Below, piece after piece: positions 1 to 7,321 of a stretch of 19,880 bases of DNA. The stretch comes from JAQUQI01 sp041650035 (GTDB lineage Bacteria; Omnitrophota; Gorgyraeia; JABMRG01): positions 1-19,880 of the forward strand of contig JBAZLY010000020.1 of the NCBI GenBank assembly GCA_041650035.1. The letters run 5' to 3'. The translations under genes were made by a program, and so were the position numbers. Within the stretch, counting starts at the first letter, position 1. Each line of letters opens with the position of its first letter. The notes beneath the pieces are model-generated. The model saw nothing but the letters and a program-made list of their open reading frames with translations, had not been told where the DNA came from and did no database searches.

Positions 1-1197
1 GTCCCCGTTCTTGATAATCTTTTTACCGCTACATCCGCCGTTTCTACTACGGGGCTGACAACGATTACTGTGGTCAATGACTACAATTTCTGGGGGCAGT
101 TGGTTATACTCGTACTTATCCAGCTTGGCGGTATCGGATACATGACTTTCAGCTCTTTCGTTATCCTATCCACTAAAAAATATCTGGATGACCGGACAAA
201 GAATGTAGCCGAGACGGTATTCAGTATCCCAAAAACCTTTAAAATAGAGAAGTTTATTATAAGTGTCATCGGTTTTTCCGCTATTGTCGAATTGTTAGGG
301 GTAATAGGTTTATTCTTTGTGTTTTGGCAGGCAGGTGTGGAGAATCCTCTCTGGAGCGCCATATTCCACAGTGTATCCGCTTTCTGTACGGCAGGGTTTA
401 GCCTGTTCCCCAACAGCTTCGAGGGTCTGGCAAATAACTTTGGCCTTAACGCTATAATATCTGGATTAAGCATAACAGGTGCGATGGGGTTTATCGTATG
501 CGTGGATGTCTGGCGGCTTATCCGAGGTAAAGAAAAACACGTAACTCTGACTACGAAGGTCATTCTTTCTATGACGTTTTGGCTTCTTGTGATCGGAGGG
601 GCTTTGATGTTTTTGAGTGAAACCTATGGAGGAGGAGTCGGCCCGGAGAACAGGATCATGTTTTCTTTCTTCCAGTCGATGACTTCGCTTACTACCGTAG
701 GATTTAATACCGTTACCGTCAGCACGATGTCAAAATCGGCTATCATGTTGATCTGTATATTGATGATTATCGGAGCTTCGCCTTCAGGAACCGGCGGCGG
801 TTTGAAAACCACCACGTTTTCGGCCATCTGGGGACTGATGAAAAGCGCTGTCCGAGGGGATAAAAATGTGCGTATCTGGGGAGCGGCGGTGCCTGAGGAT
901 CGTGTCAGGACAGCGGTGGCTACGTTAAGTTTTTATATATCGGCTCTGGTTATTGGTACTTATCTGCTTACGCTGACAGAAAGCGGCACATTCATAGACA
1001 TATTTTTTGAAGCGGCCTCGGCGTTAGGTACGGTAGGTTTAAGCCTGGGTATTACCGGCACGCTGACCGCTTTGGGCAAGCTGGTAATTATCCTGATGAT
1101 GTATATCGGACGTGTCGGGCCTTTAACATTCGGAACGGCTCTTTATGTGAAGCCGGAGCTTATATTTGATGATGATAAATCCGACCTTGCGATATAA
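1..1197 (+). CDS. TrkH/KtrB-family potassium transporter subunit (5' end outside window)
   Basis: Membrane subunit that conducts K+ (or Na+/K+) inward, normally gated by a cytoplasmic RCK/TrkA-type partner, which is not in this window. The reading frame is open from base 1, so the N-terminus is missing; 398 residues are visible. All four pore-loop filters can be read: TATSAVSTTG (about residues 9-18), FCTAGFS (about 128-134), TTVGFNT (about 231-237) and LGTVGLS (about 342-348), each with the filter glycine that defines the SKT superfamily. The gating loop with SGTGGGLKTTT (about 262-272) and the C-terminal RVGPLTFG fit the KtrB/TrkH side. An internal GTG at 70 lies inside the first filter and cannot be the true start. 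No ktrA/trkA follows: downstream is a recombinase-derived repeat. Confidence 0.95.
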   Translation, partial: VPVLDNLFTATSAVSTTGLTTITVVNDYNFWGQLVILVLIQLGGIGYMTFSSFVILSTKKYLDDRTKNVAETVFSIPKTFKIEKFIISVIGFSAIVELLGVIGLFFVFWQAGVENPLWSAIFHSVSAFCTAGFSLFPNSFEGLANNFGLNAIISGLSITGAMGFIVCVDVWRLIRGKEKHVTLTTKVILSMTFWLLVIGGALMFLSETYGGGVGPENRIMFSFFQSMTSLTTVGFNTVTVSTMSKSAIMLICILMIIGASPSGTGGGLKTTTFSAIWGLMKSAVRGDKNVRIWGAAVPEDRVRTAVATLSFYISALVIGTYLLTLTESGTFIDIFFEAASALGTVGLSLGITGTLTALGKLVIILMMYIGRVGPLTFGTALYVKPELIFDDDKSDLAI

Positions 1198-1205
1198 GGC
1201 CGTAG

Positions 1206-1271
1206 TTACCGGATAGATTCGAGCAGTTGGTTTATTTCGTTCTTTTGTTCTTTCTTGGTTTTGAGGGAAGA
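1206..1271 (-). pseudogene. C-terminal leftover of the recombinase-tail protein, copy 1
   Basis: On the minus strand, the frame of the neighbouring ORF (1272-1709) stays open past its TAA stop and reads SSLKTKKEQKNEINQLLESIR before a second stop at 1206-1208. This matches, in frame and with similar spacing to its own end, the end of the second copy (LKTEKEQRNGIKRL). The longer copy has 84 extra bases (28 codons) between stop and shared segment, so copy 1 seems to have an in-frame deletion here. It looks like the old C-terminus of a longer protein, now cut off. Confidence 0.45.
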
Positions 1272-1697
1272 TTAAAGTTGGAGATTATTCAGGATTTGTG
1301 ATATCCTATTGGGGCTGGATGAGGACGTGATTCTGGAAAGCCGCTGAACGGATAAGCGGTGTAAGACTTTAGGATCATCACAATCCTTGAATTGTTCTAT
1401 GAAAGTCGGCGGTAAGAGATCAACTATCTTCATCAGTTTTGATATGCGTTTACGATGAAGATTCAGCTTGGCAGCCGCAGAAAGATAGGTTTCTTCGGGA
1501 TACATAGTCATATAAGCCTTGATATTAAGGGCTTGCTGGATGACGTTTACCGGCGGTTTACGCCGTTTTTCGGGATCTTCGGGAAAAGGCAGGTCGAGAG
1601 AGACCTCAAGCCGGACTTTCCTGCGGTTGTAAGATGTTATAAGTAGTTGAACTGTTTGAGGTTGTGAAACTCGACTGGCGTCCTGTTTGAGACCCCA
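1272..1697. repeat. Direct repeat, copy 1 (426 bp)
   Basis: Aligns without gaps to 3494-3919; I count about 23 mismatches in 426 bases (roughly 95% identity), mostly transitions. Similarity stops abruptly after the shared GAGACCCCA at 1689-1697. On the other side a weaker similarity continues to about 1206. Both copies point the same way and lie 2.2 kb apart. Confidence 0.9.
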
Positions 1698-1709
1698 GTT
1701 GGACGCCAA
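1272..1709 (-). CDS. Helix-turn-helix protein resembling a serine-recombinase C-terminal tail, copy 1
   Basis: 145 residues from a TTG start with no visible ribosome-binding site, so the start is doubtful. A short beta-rich segment with RRKVRLEVSLDLP (about 29-41) is followed by a basic linker (EKRRKPP, about 48-54) and a helical part with YLSAAAKLNLHRKRISKLMKI (about 75-95), which reads as a helix-turn-helix, then LLPPTFIEQF and LHRLSVQRLSRI. This order is typical of the tail after the zinc ribbon in serine recombinases, but the catalytic domain is absent. Differences from the second copy are split about evenly between silent and replacement changes, which suggests past selection on the protein. 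It could be a solo regulator or a decaying fragment of a mobile element; I favour the fragment. Confidence 0.5.
   Translation of the reverse strand: MASNWGLKQDASRVSQPQTVQLLITSYNRRKVRLEVSLDLPFPEDPEKRRKPPVNVIQQALNIKAYMTMYPEETYLSAAAKLNLHRKRISKLMKIVDLLPPTFIEQFKDCDDPKVLHRLSVQRLSRITSSSSPNRISQILNNLQL
1676..1708. repeat. Inverted repeat at the edge of direct-repeat copy 1
   Basis: TGGCGTCC (1676-1683) is perfectly complementary to GGACGCCA (1701-1708), with a 17-base spacer. The left arm is inside the direct repeat and the right arm just outside it; in copy 2 the right arm is missing. The edge of homology (1697) falls in the spacer. Confidence 0.6.
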
Positions 1710-1733
1710 TACGAAACAGGAGTAGTTTCGTAT
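1709..1733. repeat. Hairpin upstream of the Rnk-like gene
   Basis: ATACGAAAC (1709-1717) and GTTTCGTAT (1725-1733) form a perfect 9-bp stem with a 7-base loop. No T-tract follows, so it is not an ordinary terminator. A third small dyad, TAAGGGG-AG-CCCCTTA, lies at 1808-1823. Either could be an operator or a relic of the element edge. Confidence 0.5.
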
Positions 1734-1881
1734 AACTTAATAGAACGCTTGAAGTTATGGCGTTCGTTTTTAGTAAATGGTTCATTTTCCAGTATTGTTT
1801 GGTTAGGTAAGGGGAGCCCCTTAGTTATTTCAGTTACAAAAAGCACTTGTTTAGGTTTGAGCTTAGAAGATAGGAGGTACT

Positions 1882-2298
1882 ATGTTTAACAAAGTAATTT
1901 ATATCACCGAGAACGACATAAAGAGATTAAGAGAATTAATCATGGTCGCCAGAGAGTTTGGCAAAGAAGAAGAGAAGTATCTAAGCGAACTAGAAAAAGA
2001 GCTGAATAGGGGAAAAATTGTTCAGTCTCAAGATATTCCCCATGACGTTATAACTATGAATTCAAAAGTTCATTTAAAAAATTTGGATACAAATGAAGAA
2101 ATTATTTATCAATTAGTCTTTCCCGACGACGCTAATGCTGACCAAGGGCGAATTTCAATTTTGGCGCCAATCGGAACGGCTTTACTTGGGTATAGCGTAG
2201 GAAATGTCATCGAATGGAAAGTCCCTTCAGGCGTTGCGAAGCTGAAAGTGGAGCGGATTTTATATCAACCTGAAGCGGCAGGTGACTATTCTTTATAA
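1882..2298 (+). CDS. Rnk/GreA-GreB family protein (RNA polymerase secondary-channel type)
   Basis: 138 residues, the usual length of Rnk-type proteins, which are short relatives of transcript-cleavage factors GreA/GreB and bind RNA polymerase; in Enterobacteria Rnk also affects nucleoside diphosphate kinase levels. A short N-terminal helical segment (about 11-50, charged, LSELEKELNRG) is followed by the FKBP-like C-terminal domain with VITMNSKVHL (about 56-65), ISILAPIGTALLGYSVG (about 92-108) and the family's closing YQPEAAGDYSL. The short helical part lacks the full Gre coiled coil, so cleavage stimulation is unlikely. An AGGAGG just before the ATG supports the start. It stands alone between the two direct repeats and is fairly AT-rich, which would suit acquired cargo, but gene content alone does not prove that. 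Confidence 0.88.
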   Translation: MFNKVIYITENDIKRLRELIMVAREFGKEEEKYLSELEKELNRGKIVQSQDIPHDVITMNSKVHLKNLDTNEEIIYQLVFPDDANADQGRISILAPIGTALLGYSVGNVIEWKVPSGVAKLKVERILYQPEAAGDYSL

Positions 2299-2386
2299 AA
2301 AATGAAGGAGGGGCAAGGATAGGAGTATTTATTTTGGTTTTAAGAACACAGAATTGTAGTGGCTGCTGACGAATAATGAGGATTAA

Positions 2387-3298
2387 ATGAAAAAACATCG
2401 AACGGGTATATCAAGGTTTTTAGAAAATGTGAGTGGATGTTTTTTGAGCGTTTTTGCCGGGGTACTTTATGCCATTGCGATAAAATATTTTGTTTTTCCG
2501 TCCCGTGTTATTATGACTGGGACAGAAGGCATTTCGATAGCCACGGCTTATTTTTTTGATAATCAAAAAGTATTTATCTGGTTGTATTTGTTTTTCCAGA
2601 CGGCGCTGATTATTTTCGCGTTTCGCAAGATAAGTTTTCGTTTCGCCTTCAGGACAACGCTTGTTATCGGTTCGGTTGTCGGGTTGTTAAGCATTTTGCC
2701 GGAATACCAGTTTGCCAGCCCGGAACCTCAGAACGAACGGATCATGTTGGTTATTTTTGGGGGGATCCTTGCCGGAATTGCAAAGGCTATTGCCTTTCGT
2801 TATAGTTCGTCGACCGGAGATGAAGATATTCCCTCCGCATATTTTTCAATGAAATATTTAAGGCCGGTAGGCAATATAGCCGTTGTCGCGGCCATTTTGT
2901 CGACAGCGTTTGGGATGGCCTTGGCTTTTATCAAAACACACCAGATAGAACCCGTCATCAATACTCTTTTGTACACGGCTGTTTATATTTTTATGAGCGC
3001 TGAGACGCTGAATAATTTCTACCGTAAATTCAAGCTGGCCCTAGTAAACGTGATAACAAAATCACCGGATAAGATCGGAGAAGCTATAAGGGCGGCGTTG
3101 CCTCATCGGACATTCACGATACAAGAGGGATTCGGCGGTTATTCTAAAGAGAAAGTCAAGACATTACGAACGATTGTTACTCAGGAAGAATTGCCGGATA
3201 TAGTGCGGGTTATTGAAGGGGCCGACAAAAACACATTTTTCTTTTATAGCGATGTAGAAGGGGTATCCAAGCAGTATTATGTTTCCCCTATCGGGTAA
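2387..3298 (+). CDS. YitT-family membrane protein with C-terminal DUF2179 domain
   Basis: 303 residues. The N-terminal two thirds hold about six membrane helices: about 18-40 (FLSVFAGVLYAIAIKYFVF), then 59-78, 84-104, 119-135, 155-180 and 188-203. The last 80 residues form a soluble domain with FTIQEGFGGYSKEKVKTL (about 240-257) and a closing FFFYSDVEGVSKQYY, matching the DUF2179 domain placed at the end of YitT proteins. Function of the family is not firmly known. The start is supported by GAGG five bases before ATG. It follows the Rnk-like gene by 88 bp in the same direction and could share its transcript. The first cytoplasmic motif region is slightly shorter than in Firmicute members, by memory only. 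Confidence 0.85.
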   Translation: MKKHRTGISRFLENVSGCFLSVFAGVLYAIAIKYFVFPSRVIMTGTEGISIATAYFFDNQKVFIWLYLFFQTALIIFAFRKISFRFAFRTTLVIGSVVGLLSILPEYQFASPEPQNERIMLVIFGGILAGIAKAIAFRYSSSTGDEDIPSAYFSMKYLRPVGNIAVVAAILSTAFGMALAFIKTHQIEPVINTLLYTAVYIFMSAETLNNFYRKFKLALVNVITKSPDKIGEAIRAALPHRTFTIQEGFGGYSKEKVKTLRTIVTQEELPDIVRVIEGADKNTFFFYSDVEGVSKQYYVSPIG

Positions 3299-3343
3299 CA
3301 GGAGAAAAGCTGAATTAATATACTCGTACGGTTTATGCAGATA

Positions 3344-3493
3344 TTATAGTTTTGAGCTCGATAGTCGTTTGATTCCGTTACGTTGTTCTTTCTCGGTTTT
3401 AAGGCGGGATATCTTAAGGAGTGTCCTGCCGGTGAAGGTTTTGAGCATTTGGAGATTATCGCAGGATTGTATATTTTTGACGAAAGCCACAGA
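3344..3493 (-). pseudogene. C-terminal leftover of the recombinase-tail protein, copy 2
   Basis: The minus-strand frame of copy 2 continues past its TAA (3494-3496) for 49 further codons to a second stop at 3344-3346. It reads with segments VKNIQSCDNLQMLKTFTG and ISRLKTEKEQRNGIKRL. The part CDNLQMLK...LLKISRL resembles CDDPKVLHHLSVQRLSRI of the upstream ORF, so it may be a diverged duplicate of the same helical end. The end segment is shared with copy 1 (1206-1271). Confidence 0.5.
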
Positions 3494-3919
3494 TTAGAGT
3501 TGGAGATTATTCAGGATTTGTGATATCCTATCGGGGCAAGATGAGGCTGTGATTCTGGAAAGCCGCTGAACAGATAAGTGGTGTAAGACTTTAGGATCAT
3601 CGCAATCCTTGAATTGTTCTATGAAAGTTGGCGGTAAGAGATCAACTATCTTCATCAGTTTTGATATGCGTTTACGATGAAGATTCAGCTTGGTAGCCGC
3701 GGAAAGATAGGTTTCTTCGGGATACATAGCCATATAAGCCTTAATATTGAGGGCTTGCTGGATGATGTTTACCGGCGGTTTACGCCGTTTTTTGGGATCT
3801 TCGGGAAACGGCAGGTCGAGAGAGACCTCAAGCCGGACTTTCTTGCGATTATAAGATGTTATAAGTAGTTGAACTATTTGGGGTTGTGAAACTCGACTGG
3901 CGTCCTGTTTGAGACCCCA
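3494..3919 (-). pseudogene. Helix-turn-helix recombinase-tail protein, copy 2, start lost
   Basis: Second copy of the 426-bp direct repeat. The protein frame is open across the whole repeat and reads LKQDASRVSQPQIVQLLITS onward, with changes such as T>I, R>K, E>K and S>C against copy 1. Immediately upstream of the repeat an in-frame TAG appears (in the sequence TTTAGAAATGG on the minus strand), and there is no ATG, GTG or TTG until the ATG at 3733. The beta-rich part would therefore not be translated, leaving at most the 79-residue helical part. I call it a pseudogene; translation of the short form from 3733 cannot be excluded. Confidence 0.65.
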
Positions 3920-4346
3920 TTTCTAAATGGCGGTTTTCCGCCATAAATTTGAAGGCAGAACTGTAAGAAACATAAAGGGTTGCGTTAAAAAATCTGCGGT
4001 TCAAACAGATTTTTTTGAAAATTTCGGCCAATTCTTCAAGGCCGCCCGCCGAAGCGAATAACTGGCTTGGCGACCAAGAGTTAGAAAATCCCGCATAGGT
4101 TCTAACTATTTTCCGTCACCCTCTGAGAGGTTTTCTAAGTGGTGTGTTTTTTTATTTATAAGCGAGGCTTTCTTGATCTCAAGCTGTATTGCAAGAGAAA
4201 CAAAATAGTTAAGAGGCTCGGTATATTTTGCATTAAAATGACTTGCGATAAGTTTTAAAAAGTTTCACAACTAATTGAAAGTATTGGTAGCCCAAAACTT
4301 GCTTAGCACCCAATCTGCGGCCTCGGAATTACAAAAAGTTAAGATT
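3920..4346. other. Gene-free stretch with clustered inverted repeats
   Basis: No convincing gene. A minus-strand frame is open over much of it but lacks a plausible start and resembles nothing I know. It contains four dyads: ATGGCGG-TTTT-CCGCCAT (3927-3944), a T-tailed stem (3987-4016), GTTAGAA...TTCTAAC (4080-4106, 13-base spacer) and CCTCT-G-AGAGG (4120-4130). An 11-base direct repeat, CCAAAACTTGC, occurs at 4292-4302 and 4350-4360, the second inside the start of the MFS gene. Confidence 0.6.
3987..4016. terminator. Possible bidirectional terminator
   Basis: AAAAAATCTG (3987-3996) pairs perfectly with CAGATTTTTT (4006-4015) around a 9-base loop, and the stem ends in a T-run on either strand. 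The stem is AT-rich, so it is weaker than a classic terminator. It would stop transcripts entering from the left or from the MFS side. Confidence 0.45.
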
Positions 4347-5564
4347 ATGCCAAAACTTGCGGAGTTTATCCAAAAAATACCATCAACGGACAAGAATAGG
4401 CTTATTTATCTTTTTGGAATAGTTGTTTTGTTGTTCGCTCTTTTTGACGGGATTATAACCTATTTGATTCCGCTTGTTATCCTTGAGCACGGGTTGTCCA
4501 AAACCCTAATAGGCATAATTATGAGTTCAGCGGCCGTTAGCGGCGCTTTTTTTGATTTTGTTATCTATAAAATATTTAAAAATCCTGTTTATCGCCGGCT
4601 TTTTATTGTCATGTTCGCCGTTTCTTTGGTTTATATTTTTGTAATTTGGCATGCCGGTTCGTTTGTATTATATATATTGGCGATGGCCATGTGGGGATTC
4701 TATTACGATTTAAGGAACTTTGGCACAATGGATTTTAACTGCCGCTATTTTCCCAAACAAGGACAAGCGGCTAATTTTGGCCTGATTCAGGTTTTTCAAT
4801 CCCTGGGCTGTTTATTAGCGCCGTTAATAGCCGGTTTTTTAATTATAGATATGGTCGGAAATAAGCCTTTTTTTGCCGCTTTATTGTTTCTTGTTATTTC
4901 AATAATATTTTTTATTTTGCTTGTTTTACAAACCCGCAAGGCCCGGCAGTTTATTCCGGAAAAACCGGTTTCAAGGACAAGCCTGTCCGAAGAAATTTCA
5001 CTCTGGAAAGAAACAGGTAAAATAATTTTGCCGGTATTAATTTTAGGGCTGTTTTGCACTGTTATTGATTCCTTTTTTATTACCCTGGGCCCGCTCTTTG
5101 CTGAAAATTTACCAATAGAACCTTTTGACGGTATTTTTATGTTTGCGTATCTTCTTCCGGCTTTAATTATGGGCAGTTTTGTTGGCAAGATAACGAAAAA
5201 ATTCGGCGATAAAAATTCAATAATCTTCGGGCTTCTAATCGGGTCTTTGGTGCTTTCTTTTTTTTATTTTTCCAAGACCCCCTTAATGCTTATCTTAATT
5301 ATGTTTACCGCATTTTGTTTTATAAGTGTTGTTTCGCCGATTACTCACGGTGTTTATGCTCACTACATCCATAAATCTCCAAAAGCAAGGAAGGAGATCC
5401 AGGAATTGGGAGATTTTTTTGAGAACATTGGCTATATAATCGGGCCGATCATTGCCGGTATCATTGCCGATCAGCTGGGGATTCAGGCAACATTTTCCGT
5501 ACTTGGTATTGTCGGTTTGGCCTTCGCTATGCTTTTGATATTTACCATGCCAAAAAACGTTTGA
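4347..5564 (+). CDS. Major facilitator superfamily transporter
   Basis: 405 residues from the ATG at 4347; the frame is open back to a TTG at 4275, but the 24 extra residues are polar, unlike an MFS N-terminus, and I prefer the ATG although neither start has a clear ribosome-binding site. About twelve hydrophobic helices with the twofold MFS layout: the first pair contains LFGIVVLLFALFDG, a charged central loop (QTRKARQFIPEKP, about 201-213) separates the halves, and GKITKKFGDKNSIIFGLLIG (about 279-298) is the second-half counterpart of the MFS signature loop. Substrate unknown; an exporter of small molecules is a fair guess. Codons end in T or A more often than in the AsmA-like or kinase genes, which suggests a different origin and fits its place beside the accessory stretch. 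Confidence 0.85.
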   Translation: MPKLAEFIQKIPSTDKNRLIYLFGIVVLLFALFDGIITYLIPLVILEHGLSKTLIGIIMSSAAVSGAFFDFVIYKIFKNPVYRRLFIVMFAVSLVYIFVIWHAGSFVLYILAMAMWGFYYDLRNFGTMDFNCRYFPKQGQAANFGLIQVFQSLGCLLAPLIAGFLIIDMVGNKPFFAALLFLVISIIFFILLVLQTRKARQFIPEKPVSRTSLSEEISLWKETGKIILPVLILGLFCTVIDSFFITLGPLFAENLPIEPFDGIFMFAYLLPALIMGSFVGKITKKFGDKNSIIFGLLIGSLVLSFFYFSKTPLMLILIMFTAFCFISVVSPITHGVYAHYIHKSPKARKEIQELGDFFENIGYIIGPIIAGIIADQLGIQATFSVLGIVGLAFAMLLIFTMPKNV

Positions 5565-5604
5565 TTACATTAATCTATAGTATGGTCCATAAGATCATAT
5601 CCGA

Positions 5605-5805
5605 TTAGTCGTTCTCCTTATTATACGAAACGGGCATATCAGCTTGCTTGAGATGCTTCGGCAAGGGTATTTCTTTTGGGCCTTTTTATTTGCCGTCAGG
5701 CCGGTAAACCATCTCTCCGACACTACTTGCCTTAAAATCCGGTAGTAATGAATCATTTTTTATATTATAATCTTCCAAGTGATTAAATAAATTGTTTTTA
5801 TGACC
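5605..5805 (-). pseudogene. Possible broken small gene (minus strand)
   Basis: On the minus strand between the MFS and MATE genes, one frame runs from 5805 to a stop at 5605-5607 with a single TAA at 5686-5688. It reads HLEDYNIKNDSLLPDF, ASSVGEMVYRPDGK, stop, then KGPKEIPLPKHLKQADMPVS. Amino-acid make-up is that of a soluble protein, and the stop lies next to an A-run where one base change would make it Lys or similar. There is no good start codon (only TTG). I do not recognise it; it may be chance. Confidence 0.25.
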
Positions 5806-5830
5806 TTATCCAAGAATTGGGGTAAGCGGG

Positions 5831-7186
5831 ATGTCGCTTTTAGTCAAAGACAAAGTTTTCTCTACCATAACACGCATGGCCCTTCCAATGTTAGCGGGGA
5901 CATTTGCCATGAACGCGTATCATTTGGTTGATACGTGGTTTGTGTCGCGGTTGGGCACTAATGCTTTGGCGGCAATGTCATTTACGTTTCCGGTTGTTAT
6001 GCTTCTTGCTTTTATCATGCGCGGACTGGGAACAGGGGCCATGGCAGTAGTGGCCCATGCCTTGGGCAGGGGTAAGCAGAAGACCGCCGCGCGTATTACG
6101 ACGCATGCGGCTTTTTTGTCGTCAAGCGTAGCTTTGGCCTTAACCATAACAGGGCTTTTTACGATTAAGCCGGTCTTCATGCGTTTAGGCGCGGAAGGCC
6201 ATGTATTTGTGCTGACACAGCAGTATATGTCAATCTGGTATTACGGATTGGCATTCAGGGTCCTGCATATGATGTTTGCCGATATTATTATCGGGACCGG
6301 CCACACCAAGGCAGTAAGCTTTCTTATGGTTTTTGGCACCGTGTTGAATTTTATACTTGACCCTGTTATGATTTTCGGGTTATGTGGTTTTCCGAGGATG
6401 GGTATAAGCGGGGCGGCACTGGCCACGGTAATTTCCGAGACCCTCATATTGGTTGCGGCATTTTTATTTATCCATAAAAGGTATCATCTGATTCTTTTTA
6501 CCTCGCACTCGCTTGGCCGCGTCGTTTCCTCTTGGCGCAGGATCTTGTATATCGGCATTCCTACAACGTTAAGCTCTGTCTTGGTCCCGTTGTCTGCAAT
6601 GATCGTGATTAAGATAGTAGCAGGTTTTGGCCAGGCCGCGGTTGCTGCTGTAGGGGTCGCAAGCCGCATTGAGATGTTTGCGTTCATGATTCCTATGTCT
6701 GTGGGGATGTCGCTGGTCCCATTTATTGCCCAGAATTACGGCGCCGGGCGTTTTGACCGGATAAAATCTGTGCGCAAAGGGACAATGCTCTTCGCGCTTG
6801 GTTTTGGCTTTATTATTGCGTTAGTTTTTTTGATCATCGCACGACCTTTAGGCAAACTGTTTTCTTCCGATTCTGAAGTAATCAATATCTTGGTTTGCTA
6901 CATTAATGTTACTTGTTTCGGTTATGGCTTTTTGGAGGTACATCGCTATGCCACTTTTTGTTTTACCGGGATACATAGGCCGTTTTTTGCCGCTTCCTTG
7001 ACCGCGATCCGCGTGGTTGTTTTGATGATACCCTTAGTGTATTTCGGCGCGAGGTTCTTTGGCATCTATGGCGTTTTTTGGGGTAGACTGCTATCCGATA
7101 TACTGTCTGCCGCTACAGGGATTATATGGACAGGCGCGATTATTAAGAAGGCCGCTGATAATACTTTACTTATAAAGTCATATTAA
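5831..7186 (+). CDS. MATE-family multidrug/toxin exporter
   Basis: 451 residues, the usual size for MATE proteins, which export cationic drugs or metabolites using a Na+ or H+ gradient. Twelve hydrophobic helices in two six-helix halves: the first half opens with MALPMLAGTFAMNAYHLVDTWF (about 17-38), the typical MATE helix 1 with its conserved Asp in VDTWFVSRLG, and has GTGAMAVVAHALGRG (about 67-81). GTGHTKAVSFLMV and NFILDPVMIFG (about 155-186) are the family's helix 5 signature. The second half has IGIPTTLSSVLVPLSAMIV and FIAQNYGAGRFDR (about 298-310). A weak GGGGTAAG sequence precedes the ATG. No regulator is encoded next to it and 266 bp separate it from the MFS gene, so it probably has its own promoter. 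Confidence 0.93.
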   Translation: MSLLVKDKVFSTITRMALPMLAGTFAMNAYHLVDTWFVSRLGTNALAAMSFTFPVVMLLAFIMRGLGTGAMAVVAHALGRGKQKTAARITTHAAFLSSSVALALTITGLFTIKPVFMRLGAEGHVFVLTQQYMSIWYYGLAFRVLHMMFADIIIGTGHTKAVSFLMVFGTVLNFILDPVMIFGLCGFPRMGISGAALATVISETLILVAAFLFIHKRYHLILFTSHSLGRVVSSWRRILYIGIPTTLSSVLVPLSAMIVIKIVAGFGQAAVAAVGVASRIEMFAFMIPMSVGMSLVPFIAQNYGAGRFDRIKSVRKGTMLFALGFGFIIALVFLIIARPLGKLFSSDSEVINILVCYINVTCFGYGFLEVHRYATFCFTGIHRPFFAASLTAIRVVVLMIPLVYFGARFFGIYGVFWGRLLSDILSAATGIIWTGAIIKKAADNTLLIKSY

Positions 7187-7321
7187 AAAGTCCATCCAAG
7201 CTTTATATGAATGAAGCCCCGCAAGGTTTTTAGAGGGATATTATTTTTGAGATGCGGCTGATTATGATTGAGCTTGTCTTATAATTATGCTATTTTATTT
7301 AAGAAAGCAGGAAAAGGATAT

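Noticed and set aside
1455..1646. Plus-strand frame of 63 codons opposite the first recombinase-tail copy, and its twin at 3677-3868.
   Set aside because: Both are shadows of the conserved minus-strand frame; only that one extends over the full repeat and favours silent changes.
3279..3497. Plus-strand frame of 72 codons over the end of the YitT gene.
   Set aside because: It lies opposite the recombinase-tail remnant, which is the better explanation.
4275..4346. TTG start for the MFS gene giving 24 extra residues.
   Set aside because: Extra residues are polar and atypical, the TTG lacks a ribosome-binding site, and the direct repeat CCAAAACTTGC suggests a local duplication.
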